Shown here: positions 32,474 to 44,880 of the stretch, piece by piece
How the letters are laid out: every line of letters starts with the position of its first letter
Position numbering within the stretch: position 1 is the stretch's first letter
NCBI GenBank assembly: GCA_026075535.2
Contig: AP026545.1
Span: forward strand, 1,736,001 to 1,800,000
DNA from: Tricholoma matsutake
Lineage: Eukaryota > Basidiomycota > Agaricomycetes > Agaricales > Tricholomataceae
DNA: 64,000 nt
Direction of reading: 5' to 3'
The notes under the pieces: generated by a model
Told to the model about the DNA's origin: nothing
Seen by the model: the letters and a program-made list of their open reading frames with translations, nothing else
The model's database searches: none
Program-made: the position numbers and the translations under genes

Positions 32474-34132
32474 TAGTGTTCAAGGGTCCAGTCTATAAGA
32501 CCGGAAAAAGATCGAAACCGTAACTGAACTTAACTGCAAGAGACCGAACTGTCGGTCTCGGTTCACCCCATATTGGGATTGGTTTGGTTGTCGGTTGATC
32601 ACTTTCGTAAACTCACAAAAACCGATGTAAGACCAGTCTTAACTGGTCTTAACTGGTCTTTTAGCCATGTTTATACTACTAGATAGCATAAGTTCAGTAT
32701 CAAATACAGAAATAAGTATCTAAAAGACCAAAATATAAATACTACTATTACTATTTAGGTTATATTTACATAGAGTGGGACAAGCCAGCGTAAAAGGAGT
32801 CATTTGAGTGGGTACTTATATACCCTGTGGCTGTGCACAGACCATGTGGTCACATTTGTGCTCACAAAAACAATGACCACCACAACAACATCAACAACAC
32901 CGTGTCACCACCCTGGTCTGCAACCACGACCACGCAAACCAACGAACACAAATCAGGAGGCCCAAACGATGAACTAGCATCATTTGGGCCCCCTAGAGTA
33001 TGTTTTTAAAGTTCACTTCTTCTTTCTTTTACTAACTACTTGTTTTTCTTCATTATTAGGTTTTTGCATCTTGATAACAACGCTGCCCACCCCCCAAATG
33101 ACACACACAAGCCCGGCGCTGCTGCTGCAAGCCTCTGCTCGCAGGGTGGCAATGGGCCCTTTCCTGGATGATGACAATTGCCAACAACGAATAGCGGGGA
33201 TGACGAGGACGACAAATCAGGGGGGACAACAAGGACAAATCAGGGGGGTCTGCTGCAGACAGCCCAAATGACCCTAGTTGTTGTTTGGGCTGTTGAGTAT
33301 GTTTTTTTTTTGTTTAATCTTATTTCTTTTGCTAACGATGTCGCCTAGCCACCATGCAACACACCTGGGCCCTCACCATACACTACCCATGCCCTATGTC
33401 ACCGCTGCGAGCCTCTGATTGCAGGGTGGCAACGGGTACTGCCACTTCCAGACAGCAACAGCAACAGCAGCCAGGGATGATGGCCGCTGCCATGTCACAG
33501 CACCACCAACCTGCCTATGAGCCACTGCTCGTAGGGGGTAACAGAGGTAGTGATGATGAACAACAATGCACACAGGGAGGGGCTGACGGATGACAGGGAG
33601 CAGAAAACGGACGACAATGAGAACAGGGGAGGTGGCAACACGCAGTGGGGAGGAGACGACAAATGACAGGGATGGGACAACAGATGACAACACAGGGACA
33701 ACAATGCGGGGATGACTAATGACAATGTGTGAATGACTAATGACAATGCGGGAACAACTAATGACAATGCGGGGACGACAATGTGAGGATGACAAACGAC
33801 AATGCAGGGACAATGTACAACACCCCATGCTCGACCCCCCACCCTCAATACAAATGCGAGACAGTGGGGCAATTTTTTTATTATCTTGTCCTTTGTCTTT
33901 TTCTTTCAGTCTTTTAGCAACACCACTGCGAGCAACTGCTTGCAGGTGTAAATATAATTAGTTTTATCTACTATATATTATAATTTAGTTAGACTCATAA
34001 AAATAGCCTGAAGACCAGCTAAAACCAGTCTTTTGGGGTCAACTGAACCAAATAGGACTGGTTCTATTCGGTTCAGTTGCAGTCTTGCAACTTTGGGTGT
34101 CAGTTTGGACCAAACCAGACCCTTAAACACTA
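32474..34132. mobile_element. Non-autonomous hAT-like element (1659 bp) in element B
   Basis: 8-bp duplications GTGACCTG (32466-32473 and 34133-34140) flank termini TAGTGTTCAAGGGTC and (inverted) TAGTGTTTAAGGGTC. CCAGTCT/AGACTGG subterminal motifs match the element at 4825. Inside are two palindrome-plus-intron cassettes on the plus strand and short GGGRTGAC-rich tandem repeats (33640-33830), but no transposase. Confidence 0.82.
32958..33348 (+). other. Two palindrome-plus-intron cassettes in the hAT-like element
   Basis: First: GGCCCAAACGATG...CATCATTTGGGCC (32960-32992), then an intron at 32998-33059 (GTATGT, branch TACTAAC, ATTAG). Second: AGCCCAAATGA...TTGTTTGGGCT (33260-33291), then an intron at 33297-33348 (GTATGT, branch GCTAAC, CCTAG). 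The downstream exons carry a second palindrome type, for example CTGCAAGCCTCTGCTCGCAG. This is the only plus-strand occurrence. Confidence 0.6.
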
Positions 34133-34476
34133 GTGACCTGTTCTTTCCATTTCGCATGAACTTCGGGCGATAGCGAAAGTAATTCTTTGGGGGTTAGAGT
34201 GATAATTGGCATTTTCATCGATCAAGTGAAAACGTCTTTGGTGATTTTGTCCTTTTGAATGGGAGCTTGGGTATGGTATGATGGGCCGTCTTTTGCTTTG
34301 CCTATCGATGCAAAGTTACATTTGTGAGGAGGTAGGTACAAGTTTTCTTTAGCGCCATTGTAGGGATGTATTACCGGTTGCGATGATTGCTTGGAGATCA
34401 AAGATGGTGCCGTATTCGAAGTAGGTGGGTTGGTCGCTGTGGACGATATCGATGGTGCCAGTGGTTGCGGGACGAA

Positions 34477-35945
34477 TCATTCGACCGTCACAGGGATCAA
34501 GGGCCATGGGGTAGGAGCCGCTGGCACATTCGAATCAGTTTGCATAAAAGGTCTACCACTTTGCAAAGCATATATCTCTTGTTCGAGTTGTGCGATACGA
34601 TCTTCGGCCATTGTGGATAAGTCATTAATCTGGTAAACACCCTTGGATGGTGTCGAAGAAACTGTTGAAGGTGCAATATTATACATTAGCGAAGGGGTAA
34701 GGTTAGATGGAGGGTTTTGTCAAGTCCATTCATCAATCCTGTCCTTGATAAAATGACCAGGGATGCTTCATGGAGTGAATTGACCATTTGGGAGAACGAT
34801 TTTGCCTTCTGTGTTCTTCTTACATTTTCCTTCATTGATATAAGACTGGCAAACCAAGCAGTCACTAATAAAATGTCCTGTAAGCCCACAAAAGATGCAA
34901 ACTAATGTTTTGAGCTGTTCCAAACAAAATCCGCTGTTAGGTCGAGTAGTGTTCATGGTCTTCAAACCTGCTAAAGCTGTTACAAGAGTGACTGTGAATT
35001 TCTTGAGGATTGCTGTAAGGTCTTCTGATTTAATTTGGGGCAAAGATGTCGATGTTGTTGGGATTGCCGAAGGTGCTGAAGAATGCAAACTAAGTAGCAA
35101 TGTCGAATCTGAGCCGATAGATCCTGCTAAAACAAATTTTGCCGCTGCATGAATATTGTCAAGTGGGTATGGGTCATCGGGGTAGTGATCAGGGAATTTT
35201 AGTTCAAGTTGTCGAGTGATTCTAGCCCATAAGCCTGGTTGGAAACCCCTGATGAAGGCTCTGCTTTGTTCTGCGTCAGAAATCCTGCCTTTAGTAGATA
35301 GAAACTTTGTAATGTTATAGAATGACTGGTAGTATAATCCCAAATTGCTCGCGTTGTAAATACCTATGCAAAGTTGTTCGCCGATGAGTTTGTCCATGTC
35401 CGAAATCGACCATTTCCAATCGTCTTCAGAACCGGGGTACAGCTAGTGAATTGCGATGTGAAAGTTCTGGAACGAAATGCCAGCATCGTATTCTGGAATC
35501 GATTCCCAGAGTTTGGAAGTGTCGATAGCGAGGTAGCGACAAGCATGCTTCTTCATATCCTCTGAGTTTGTGACATTGCATCCCGAGAAAAGCAATTCAA
35601 GTTCGTTAAAGTATCTGCAAAGTTCTTGTGGCTGGGTAGGGTGGAATTTTGGAGCCGTGGAATGACCACAAGTGCTTGCATAGTCATGAATGCAATGTTT
35701 CTAGGAGTAGGAGTTAAAACTTGTGTGAATGATGGTAGAGGAGTTGAAGTTGTTGGAAGGATGAATGAAGATGTAGATGACAAAGACAAAGAAGTAGAAG
35801 ATGATGTTGAGGGCAATGATATTGGTGAAGGGAATAGTCGATGATGAGTCGATTCTGCTTTGGAAACAGGTATAAGAATATCTCCCAATTGTTCAAGAGA
35901 TTCGAAGGCGTGATGAGTGTCGATCTGTAGGTTTCTAGCTTGTGT
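34477..35945 (-). pseudogene. Gag of element B
   Basis: Pieces at 35888-35553 and 35397-34768. A Ser/Thr-rich N-terminal linker is followed by the capsid-like region (MDKLIGEQLCIGIYNASNLG, RAFIRGFQPGLWARITRQLE). A CCHC knuckle follows at about 34910-34870 (CIFCGLTGHFISDC), then LEQEIYALQSGRPFMQTDSN. It matches C1 gag at 3738-4610. A frame change separates the two main pieces. Confidence 0.7.
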
Positions 35946-36001
35946 TGGCCTAAGCCGGGAGATTCAAGATGGATTAGGCAATGAAATGATTTAGAAACCC
36001 C

Positions 36002-36019
36002 TCGCAGTGGGCTCCAAAA
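36002..36019 (-). promoter_or_regulatory. Primer binding site of element B
   Basis: On the minus strand the LTR end CATCA is followed by TTT and TGGAGCCCACTGCGAGG, a TGG-initial tRNA-type site. No complement to it is found at a plausible mRNA start in the LTR, so B primes differently from A and E. Confidence 0.6.
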
Positions 36020-37101
36020 TGATGATACTCAACCAGGAAACCCAAACAAAACCCACAATAAAGGCTTGAATGGTATAATGCTAGTTAGAGGAAGGTTGCA
36101 AGGTGGTACTAAATATCACTGCTGTAAACCAGGGGTATGAAAATGACTCTAAAGGGTGTGCAATGAGGTGCAATGAGGTTCGATGAGGTTCGAAGAGGCT
36201 TGAAAGTATTCAAAGCACTGCGATGATGTTTGAGAGAAGTTCAATAATAATCAAGGGCATACAAAGTGCTGCGATAACATTTGAGGGAAATTTAATGAAG
36301 TTCGATGAGTATTCGAAGAGGTGCAATGAAGTGCAAAGAAGTGCGATGAAGTTCAAAGAAGTTCGAAGGTCTTTATAGAAGACAAAGATGCCTTTGACGG
36401 TGACTGAGGATAGACTATGAGGATGTAGAAAGGGGTCTAGAGAGGATAGATGATATGCGATAGTTTCATGAAGCTAGTATGAGGAGTTTGAGGAAATTTG
36501 GTGTAAAACACTGAATTTTGAGACTAAGTCGAGATGCTTGGACTCAAGAGAATAGCTCTTAAATCAGATGATTGATGTGAGAGGACAATGTATTTTTTTT
36601 TCTTCTAAGTAGCTAGTACAAGGCTATATATGTTTGGGAGAAGTGATACTAAAAAGGAAATAAAACATGAGGAATACATGAGGCAAGATATAAAACAATA
36701 GAGAATCTTTGCAAATCATAGAATAAATGAAAGACAATAAGAAGGGAAACGTCTAGAGACATGAGTTATCACTGGTACCTGTCCCCATTGATCTAATATA
36801 TCATCAAGGTGTCAAAGCGCCACAATCGCATCCTAGAATCCCATCGTTGTATCTCCTCGTGTCCAGTGGTGCTTGATTTGTGACGCACTAACTCTTACAA
36901 GGTGTGCTGCATGTATTCCAAGGGCGGTGCGATTGGTGTATGGTGGCTGAAGGCATTTGAAGTGCTGCGATATTGTTCAAAGTCAATCAAAATAGTTTTG
37001 GAGCAGTGTCGCGGGGTTCGTAGGGGTTGGGAGCATGCATTTTGATGTTTTGATGCCTCTGGAGACAGTCCCAGAGTTTAGAGTGCACAGTGGACCTATC
37101 A
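36020..37101 (-). repeat. 5' LTR of element B
   Basis: 1082 bp, collinear with 25550-26691. The 60-bp length difference comes from the GTGCAATGAG repeat run and an indel near 36970. An ORF crossing from this LTR into A2 gag is an artefact of the nesting. Confidence 0.85.
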
Positions 37102-37105
37102 CTGA

Positions 37106-40100
37106 AACATTCACCCGCTTCCTAACAGATGAAACAGATGACCTCTATAGCGAAATATCCGAACCCGCCGCAACCACACTGATGATGTCTGTGAAGGACA
37201 TTCAAATCCAATCACCCACAGACTTCTCAGGAGAGCGGACCAAGACTGCCAAGTTCCTGCAGGAGATAGACCTGTACCTGCAAATCAACAACCAGGTCTA
37301 TGACATGAACAACAAGAAGATCATCTTCACACTGTCCTTCATGAATGGAGGGACAGCAGCTGCCTGGGCACAGGCATTTGTCAACCAACACCAATCTGAG
37401 GGAATCAAAGAATACGCAGACTTCAGAAAGAAGGTCCTAGAGGCCTTCTCACCGATCGACGATGCCGGAATGGCAAAGACAGAGATTAAGAATCTCAAAC
37501 AAGGTTCAGGGAACCTCAAAGAATATGTGGTGAACTTCCGCATCCTGAAAGACAGGACGGGAATCACAGAAGATGCAGCCATGATTGAGTACTTCATGGA
37601 TGGACTGCACCCCAAATTACTGAAGAGGGTACACATGATGGAGACAGTACCCAATACTCTCGAAGGCTGGATAAAGGCAGTTTCGAAATATGAAGGCCAA
37701 TGGAAACAGGCCATGGCAATCCTGGGAAAGACCAGGCAGAACCAGAAGACAAACAAAACAACAAAGAAAGGACAGCCCTCTCTTGACATCAACCGACTGA
37801 TGAACCAAGAATGTGTGGAACACCTCCAAAAGGGATTGTGTTTCATCTGTCACCAACCAGGACACTGATCATCCGACCACAAGGATGGAAAAAGCCCCAT
37901 CCAGCTGGGATCAGCACCCCCTCCTTACCGAAATCGCTTCACCCAGAAAAAGACTGGGGTGGACACCTACCAGAAGATCCGCACAATGCTGGATGAACTA
38001 GATGAAGAAGAGAAAGAACGAGCCCTAAACCTCATGGAGGAATCAGGTTTTTAGAACAGCGGCCTGATACAATGCCAGTCACCACTGTAGTCTCCCTAGG
38101 ATCTGTACTCTTAGCTACCATGAATAGACAATCTATGCACCTGTCTATTCAGGTAGCTGAGTCAGACAACAGGAAAGACATCGCAACAAATGTGCTCCTC
38201 GACTCTGGAGCAGGAGGAGTCTTTATTGACTCAAAATTTGTTGAAAAAGAAGGGATCAGGACATATCCCTTAGGCCACACCATCCAGGCTACAAACGTAG
38301 ATGGAACCCTGAATAGGCAGGGAACAATCACAAGATACATGAAAGGGAGGCTCCACATCAATGGACAGAGCTACCCAATGGAATACCTAGTTGCCGGACT
38401 AGGCAAAGAATCAGTAATCCTGGGTCTGTCATGGCTGTGGGAGGTAAACCCGATCATCAATTGGAAGAAAGGAACTCTTGAGTTCCGAGACGAAGGACAA
38501 CGGGCTCAAATCCAACAAATCTTGGAGAAGACAAGAAGAGCTGAACGGGCCCTCCCAAACACCCTAAAACTCCCCAGGGTCAACACTGAAAGGGAGGCAC
38601 CCAATGATAGAATGGCATCAATCTGACGCATCGTGGCCAAAACAAGACAGAGGCTCTCTGAAGAGAAAGAGAGAAGCCTTGCCCAAGCCAGACTGGCTGT
38701 GGCAAAAACCAGAGAAAGACTCTCCAAAGAGAAAGAGAGAAACCTTGCCTGAGCCCGACTGGCCATGGCAAAAATGAAGGAAAGGCTTTCCAAAAAGAAA
38801 GCCAAAGAACTGAATTCTGCCCAGATAGCTGTCACAAAAACCAGGAGCAGCAGCACTCCTAAAGAAGCCAGAAACCTCGAAGCAGCACGACATGCTGTTG
38901 CCAAGACCCAAAAAAACCAAAAGAAGAAGCAACTGGAAAAGGGCAAAAACAATGAATGCAACAGGGCATGACAAATTGTGCAAAGAATGAAGGAATTGCT
39001 AACCTCCACAGGGGAGGGAAGCACCAGCAAAAGGAACGTCAAAATGTCACCACAAAACAGGACAAATGACCTTCGACAGAGGACTACCCCAACCCATGAT
39101 TATAGGACCCCAGATCACGGTACCATCAACATTGAAGTACCTATGCCCAGGGAGACCCCCCCTCAAGTGAAGGTCGAAGAGGTACCTGATGAAGAACTAC
39201 TGGCAGATACCAGCATGAAAATATGAACAATGGGAGAAACCCACAAACAAGATGCAACAGACCTCCTGATCGCATACATATGAGGAGAACTGGTCATTGG
39301 CATATTCAAACCACCAGAAGAACCACCCCTCACCAAGGAACTGACCCATATGTACATATGTAAAACAAACACAATCTCCAGGATTACGAAAGCCAAGGAC
39401 TCCCCACAATATTTATTCTCGAAGAGCACATGGATCAGAGCAAAGACATCCATTTCCCAGCAACTTGCACATGAACAAGATGAGGGGAGGGAGGCCAGCA
39501 AACAGACCCTGGATGACCTACTGCCACCGGAATACCAGAAATACAGACAAGTATTCGAAAAAACTGCATCTGAACGATTCCCAGAATCAAGACCATGGGA
39601 TCATGTGATCAACTTGAAGGAAGGCTTTGTACCAAAGGATTGCAAAGTCTACCCACTGACACCAAAGGAACAAGAGAAACTCAATGAGTTTCTAGATGAA
39701 AACCTGGAAAAAGAATACATCCAACCATCGAAATCACCCATGGCATCCCTGTTCTTCTTTGTGTCAAAGAAGGACTTTGACGCTCTGCAACCTTGCCAAG
39801 ACTATTGCTATCTGAACAAAGGAACAATCTGGAACAACTACCCCCTGCCACTGATTGGAGACCTCTTGGACAAGCTGAAAGGAGCAAGATTTTTCATGAA
39901 ACTTGATATTCGATGGGGATATCATAATGTATGGATAAAGAAAGGAGACAAGTGGAAGGCAGCATTCAAGACTAACCAAGGGCTATTTGAGCCAATGGTG
40001 ATGTTCTTTGGGCTGTGCAACTCACCGGCAACATTCCAGGCCATGATGAATGATCTCCTCCAAGACATGCTAGATGAAGGATGGCTCATCATCTATATGG

Positions 40101-42421
40101 ATGGCATCCTGATCTTCTTGAAGATGGAAGAAGAACCCTGGATAAGGACCGAAAGGGTCCTCAAATGACTATGACAATGTGATCTCTACCTGAAAATAGA
40201 GAAGTGCAAGTTCAACATGCAGGAAGTTGACTTCTTGGGCATGATCATCAGGCCCGACGAACTTGCAATGGACAACACGAAACTGGCTGGGATCAAGGAC
40301 TGGCCCATGCCAAAGACAGTGAAGGATGTAAGATCCTTCCTAGGATTCAGAAACTTCTATCGACAATTCATCGGACACTTCGTGGATCTGGCCAGACCGC
40401 TGAACGATTTAACAAAGAAGAACCAGAAATTTGAATGGACAAACAACTGCCAGCAGTCGTTTGATGTGCTAAAAAGGAAGTTCAACAAAGCCCCAGTACT
40501 GCTGATGCCAGATGCAACAAAACCATTTGTGGTGGAATCTGATGCCTCAAAATTTGCGACAGGTGCAGTACTCAGACAACAGGATGCCAATGGAGACTGG
40601 CACCCTTGCGGTTACATCTCACATTCTTTCAATGAAGCCGAAAGAAATTATGAGATATACGACAGAGAACTACTGGGAGTAATCCAAGCGCTGGAGACAT
40701 GGAGACACTACCTACAGGGGACACCATTCCCTGTGACAGTACTGTCCAATCACAAGAACCTGACATACTTCTGTCAGGCACAGAAACTGAACCAACAACA
40801 GGCTAGATGGAGCATCTACCTGTCACAATTCAACCTGAAGCTACAACACGTACCAGGATCACAGATGGTACAATCTGACGCCCTATCGAGGAGAGCAGAT
40901 CATATAGCCGAAGAAGACACCAATAACGAGGACAAGACCATCCTCACCAATGAACTATTTGTGAAAACAATCAACACTGAGCTCCAGGGAGCCCTGGTCT
41001 CAGCAATAATGAAGGACGACCTCATAAATGATGCTTTATGAGCCCTGAAGAACAACGGAACTCCCCCAATCAAGTCTGCATTGGAGGACTGGAAATTCGA
41101 AGACAGCCTGCTCTTTTTCAAAGACAGATGCTATGTGCCACAGGACGAAACCCTCCACTGAGCAATCATACAGAAATACCATGATGGCATCACGACAGGG
41201 CACCCTGGACAATGGCAGACAATCGAATTGATCCGACGAGACTACCGGTGGCCAGGAATGGCCAACTTCATAAGGAAGTACGTTGAAGGCTGTGCAAAAT
41301 GCCAGCAAATGAAGATCAACACACACCCAACGACCTCACCACCAACACTGATATCATCCGATGCCAGCAGACCATTTGAGCTGGTAACAACAGATTTTAT
41401 TATGGACTTGCCCATAATAAACGGATTTGACTCAATCATGGTCATGGTAGACCATGGTCTTATGAAGGGGGTAATTTTTATCCCTTGCACAAAGACGATC
41501 GATGCACTTGGCGCCGCAGACCTTTACCTGCACCATGTATACACAAGATTTGGACTCCCCAGAAAAATCATCTCAGACAGAGACCCTTGATTTGCATCCA
41601 AACTCTTCCAAGAACTCGGATGATTGCTCGGGACTAAGTTATCCATGAGCACTGCCTATCACCCCCAGACTGACGGAGAAACAGAGCGAGTAAACCAAGA
41701 GCTAGAAGTTTACCTCTGCATGTTCTGTTCAAACAAACCTGAAGATTGGGAGCGTTATCTCCCAATGGCAGAATTTGCGCATAATCAGAAGATGCACTCC
41801 ACAGTAAAACATTCACTGTTTTACTTGATGATGGGATATCAACCATGCGCTATCCCCACCCCATACAAAAAGACAAACGTGCCAGCTGCCAAACAGAGAA
41901 TCCAAGGACTTCTCTCTGCAAGAAGGGAAGCTCTTGCCGCACATGAACTAGCCAGACAGGCTATGGCTGCCCAAACAAAAGGGCAATATGAACCATTCAA
42001 GGTTGGAGAACAAGTATGGCTTGACTCCAAGAACCTGAAGATTGGCTACCCAACAAGAAAATTGGCGCCAAAACAAGAAGGGCCCTTCATGATTGAAGAT
42101 GCCTTGTCAAGAACAACATACTGATTGAAACTGCTGCCAAGATGGAAGATCCACCCGGTATTCCATGCGGCTTTACTCACGCAATACCATGAGAATGACA
42201 CTCATGGGCAAAACTTCCTCACTCCACCACCCAACCTTGTGGAAGGAGAAAATGAATACGAGGTGGAAGCAATCATCGCACACAAGAAGCACGGCAAGAC
42301 ATGCTGTTACCTCGTGAAATGGGTTGACTACCCGACATCCAAAAACACATGGGAACCCGAATCAAACTTGAAGAATGCCCCCAATATCCTAACAGCATAT
42401 AAGAAGAGATACCACCTCTGA
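37106..42421 (+). pseudogene. Gag-Pol polyprotein of A2
   Basis: Gag (37106-37868, TFTRFLTDETDDLYSEISEP ... CFICHQPGH), protease (38072-38500; DSGAGG intact), a KTRxRLSKEKE repeat linker, RT (39600-40170; active site YMDG), RNase H (40480-40800), integrase (HHCC near 41180-41310, core [28 protein letters not shown]) and chromodomain (EVEAIIAHKKHGKTCCYLVK, 42265-42415). From protease to chromodomain the frame is constant, supporting one large ancestral ORF. A one-base loss near 38050 separates gag from protease. Stops are single TGA codons, for example at 38626, 38751, 40168 and 41590, where A1 usually has CGA or CAA. Confidence 0.9.
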
Positions 42422-42489
42422 CAAGAACCCAAGAAACCCCCACTATCTGAACTGAACCCCAGCCAAATGACACCCCTGATACCCCCCAA

Positions 42490-43065
42490 ATGACGATTGA
42501 CCCACTGAATGCTGATGCCATTCACGTTCACCCCCCACCCCCCCCCATCCCCTTTGTCAATAAAAAGAACAAATACGAGAAGAACATGGCAACTGGACAA
42601 CGAGTCATTGACCAGTCACCAAAAATGAACAGACTGCCAGGGCAACCCTCTTGGGAATGCCTGCACGGAATCACATTCTGGATAAACAGAGACAACTGGA
42701 TAAAAAGAGTATCCTTGACTTGCCCGAGATGCTGCCTCTATATGCGGAGGAGCACAAAGATGGATTTAACCTGGGTAAGAGCACAATTCGAGGAATGGTG
42801 CTTCGAGGGAGAATTAGATGACAACAAATATTTCCCCGAAGAATTTGTTATCAACCGCAATGGTCTGACCCCAGGCAGGAGACCACTAGTGGGAATTAGC
42901 CCACTACTGTGGAATGACCTTCAGTGGAACACCCACTACAATGAAGAAAGTGGATTTGAGCTGGCAAGGCAGCTCTTATTTGGACGACATGGAGAACTGG
43001 GGACATTGCTGCATTCCAGCCGACACCCCCACACATCGACACCCCTGACCACTGAGCACAACTAG
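42490..43065 (+). CDS. A2 third ORF, unrelated to that of A1
   Basis: A 191-residue ORF without internal stops between the pol stop and the 3' LTR. The start region (PLNADAIHVH) aligns with the A1 third ORF. After that it encodes a different protein: QPSWECLHGITFWINRDNWI, RVSLTCPRCCLYMRRSTKMD, then an acidic region with WVRAQFEEWCFEGELDDNKY. Two CxxC-like Cys pairs are present but no CCHC finger. I do not recognise the fold. The sequence rejoins A1 similarity near 43330 (ACTCCTTGACACCACT). It may be a cassette exchanged between family members; function unknown. Confidence 0.5.
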   Translation: MTIDPLNADAIHVHPPPPPIPFVNKKNKYEKNMATGQRVIDQSPKMNRLPGQPSWECLHGITFWINRDNWIKRVSLTCPRCCLYMRRSTKMDLTWVRAQFEEWCFEGELDDNKYFPEEFVINRNGLTPGRRPLVGISPLLWNDLQWNTHYNEESGFELARQLLFGRHGELGTLLHSSRHPHTSTPLTTEHN

Positions 43066-43075
43066 GTGCAAAGCA

Positions 43076-43285
43076 AACGTCCACAAAGACGTTAAACTAC
43101 TGATTGTCCGCAAAGATGTTAAACTACCAATTGTCCACAAAGACGTTAAACTACCGATCGTCTGCAAAGATGTTAAACTACCGATTGTCTGCAAAGATGT
43201 TAAACTACTGATTGTCCGCAAAGACATTAAACTACCGATTGTCCGCAAAAGACATTAAACTACCAAGCATCTGCAAAGATGTAAA
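43076..43285. repeat. 27-bp tandem repeats in the 3' region of A2
   Basis: About eight units of AAAGACGTTAAACTACCGAT plus TGTCYGC. The plus strand reads (KDVKLPIVR/H/C)n and the minus strand (TIGSLTSLR)n, both open because 27 is a multiple of three. Absent from A1. The unit nearest the 3' end has an extra A. Confidence 0.8.
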
Positions 43286-43549
43286 ACTATGGTGATTGCC
43301 CTTGATACTGCACAGACCCTACAGACCCCTCCCCTTCTGACGACATCACTGACTCCTTGACACCACTACTAGGGGCAGTATAGAACGAAAAGAACCTGAT
43401 CATGGTCCAAGCTTGGACATGAACGGTCCCTCCATCCCACACCCAGACGCCAACGCCATGACATACTCACACCACAACCAATTTGACCCCGGAGGAGGAA
43501 TGAAGATTTAGGTCGAAGTGTGGAACTTTCGACCATAACAAGGGGGTAA

Positions 43550-44316
43550 TGTTACAATTTTCCTTGTAACTCATGGAACCCGACCGACCTGACGTACCCA
43601 ATGATCCTCTCTAGACAGGAGGCACCCCTGATTCATGCTTAGAACATGCCCTTGACACCAGACACACACACGATGCATGCCAACAACATGCATTTGATCC
43701 CCTTCCCGTGGAAAGCACCCTTGATGCATGGTGACTCCATGCACCTGAACCCATTCCCACACATGCTGTAATACGACAGCCCCTTGACATGAGGTCCATG
43801 ATGTCAGACTCTCACAATCAACATGCTGCGGCGCAGCATGTCCTTGACATCGGATCCTTGACATCAGATCCGTGACATTGGATGCCTCATGCTAGGCATG
43901 AGGCTTATCTCTTATTGTTCCCTGACATGCTGTGCCACAGCACTCTGTGACATTGGATGCCTCATGCAAGGCATGAGGCTTATTGTTTCTATTCTTACCT
44001 GATACACATCTACCTTTCCAATTGGACGATAAGGACCTTCCTACTAGTATAAATACTGTGACTTGTAGTAGGGATGTCCTTAGTTTAGATCTAGGCAATC
44101 TACAACCTTAACTTGCAACTCGCAAACTTACTCAAAACCACTAAGAAAGCCCCTTAGTGCATGAACCTGAACAACTCTATGCAGAAGCTCTGCTAGAGTG
44201 CACTACCTATCTTACGTCCAACACTCCGAGTAAGACTAGTGCTGAACAACTCGTCGAGGAAGCACCTCATCGAATGACATCGACTAGATCGAGTGGTTGA
44301 GGCTTCGCCCTTAACA
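43550..44316 (+). repeat. 3' LTR of A2
   Basis: 767 bp, TGTTACAATT...CCCTTAACA, preceded by AAGGGGGTAA and followed by the target duplication GTCCT. Confidence 0.9.
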
Positions 44317-44467
44317 GTCCTCCTCCTGGTCATCATTGTCATTCCCCCCACTATCCACCCCATGAGCAGTTGCTTGTGAGGCTGGGGCAGGTGATGTGCC
44401 ATCATGATGTGGCGGCATTGGCATGGGGTCATTCTGTGTGAGCTCCTCGTTCCAAGGGAATTCCAAC

Positions 44468-44740
44468 CTAGGAAATGAAAAAAACAAAATAGTTAGTTTA
44501 CAAAAAAAAGAACCGAACTAAAAAAAATTACCATGGGCCCAAATGATGCAATCATGTTGTTTGGGCCCAGGTGACATGGCACTGTTGAGTGTGTGTCATT
44601 AGCTGTTGTCATCCATCATTATCAGTAGTTTATAACCTGAAAAAGAAGAAACATAATCAGTTAGTTTACAAAAAACAAGAAATGAAACACAAGAAAACTT
44701 ACTATAGGCCCAAACAATGATTCACGTTGTTTGGGCCATG
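44468..44740 (-). other. Two palindrome-plus-intron cassettes
   Basis: Minus strand. The palindrome at 44707-44739 (GGCCCAAACAACGTGAATC and complement) is followed by an intron at 44702-44637 (GTAAGT, AACTAACTG, CAG, 66 nt). The palindrome at 44534-44570 is followed by an intron at 44531-44468 (GTAATT, AACTAAC, CTAG, 64 nt). The A2 insertion lies 150 bp away, and a CATGAGCAGTTGCT palindrome precedes it. Confidence 0.6.
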
Positions 44741-44803
44741 CTATGGTGGTGGTTGGATTGTCCTATAGTTTTAAATTAGATGTGCCATGAGTATTCAACA
44801 AGG

Positions 44804-44880
44804 TCAGATGATTACTCACCTGACCAAAATCTGGGTACCAGCATACCTGTACATACCAGTAACACCGTGGAAAAAGGTAC
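44804..44880. mobile_element. Left fragment of the TA-type element split by element E
   Basis: GATTACTCACCTGACC through CTGGGTACCAGCATACC and AACACCGTGGAAAA match the inverted middle of the 1760-2336 element. It continues at 54428 after element E. Confidence 0.6.

Larger units (their letters stand above)
25550..37101 (-). mobile_element. Ty3/Gypsy element B, nested in A2
   Basis: Leftward element with LTRs at both ends (1142 and 1082 bp, 5' TGATAGG...CATCA 3' on the minus strand). It sits in the A2 gag leader. Relative to A1 (CACCCGAAACA) the target is 4 bp, CCGA, now CCAA on the left (25546-25549) and CTGA on the right (37102-37105). Order on the minus strand: LTR, primer site, gag, protease, RT, RNase H, integrase, then an antisense spliced gene, polypurine tract, LTR. 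A hAT-like element interrupts it at 32474-34132. Many TGA stops. Confidence 0.88.
24665..44316 (+). mobile_element. Ty3/Gypsy chromovirus copy A2, interrupted by element B
   Basis: Same family as A1. Exact 5-bp duplications GTCCT flank it (24660-24664 and 44317-44321). The 5' LTR and leader (24665-25549) are separated from gag-pol (37106-42421) and the 3' LTR by the 11.55-kb element B. Removing B restores the leader-gag junction seen in A1. Confidence 0.9.

Noticed and set aside
37035..37105. Start of A2 gag inside the B LTR
   Set aside because: The first residues of the open frame come from the nested LTR, not from the element's own leader.
43571..43864. ORFs within LTR-A copies (also near 9286, 16861 and 24686)
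   Set aside because: The same Met/Cys/His-rich frames recur in every LTR-A copy because of the palindromic repeats; they lie in U3 and have no coding support.
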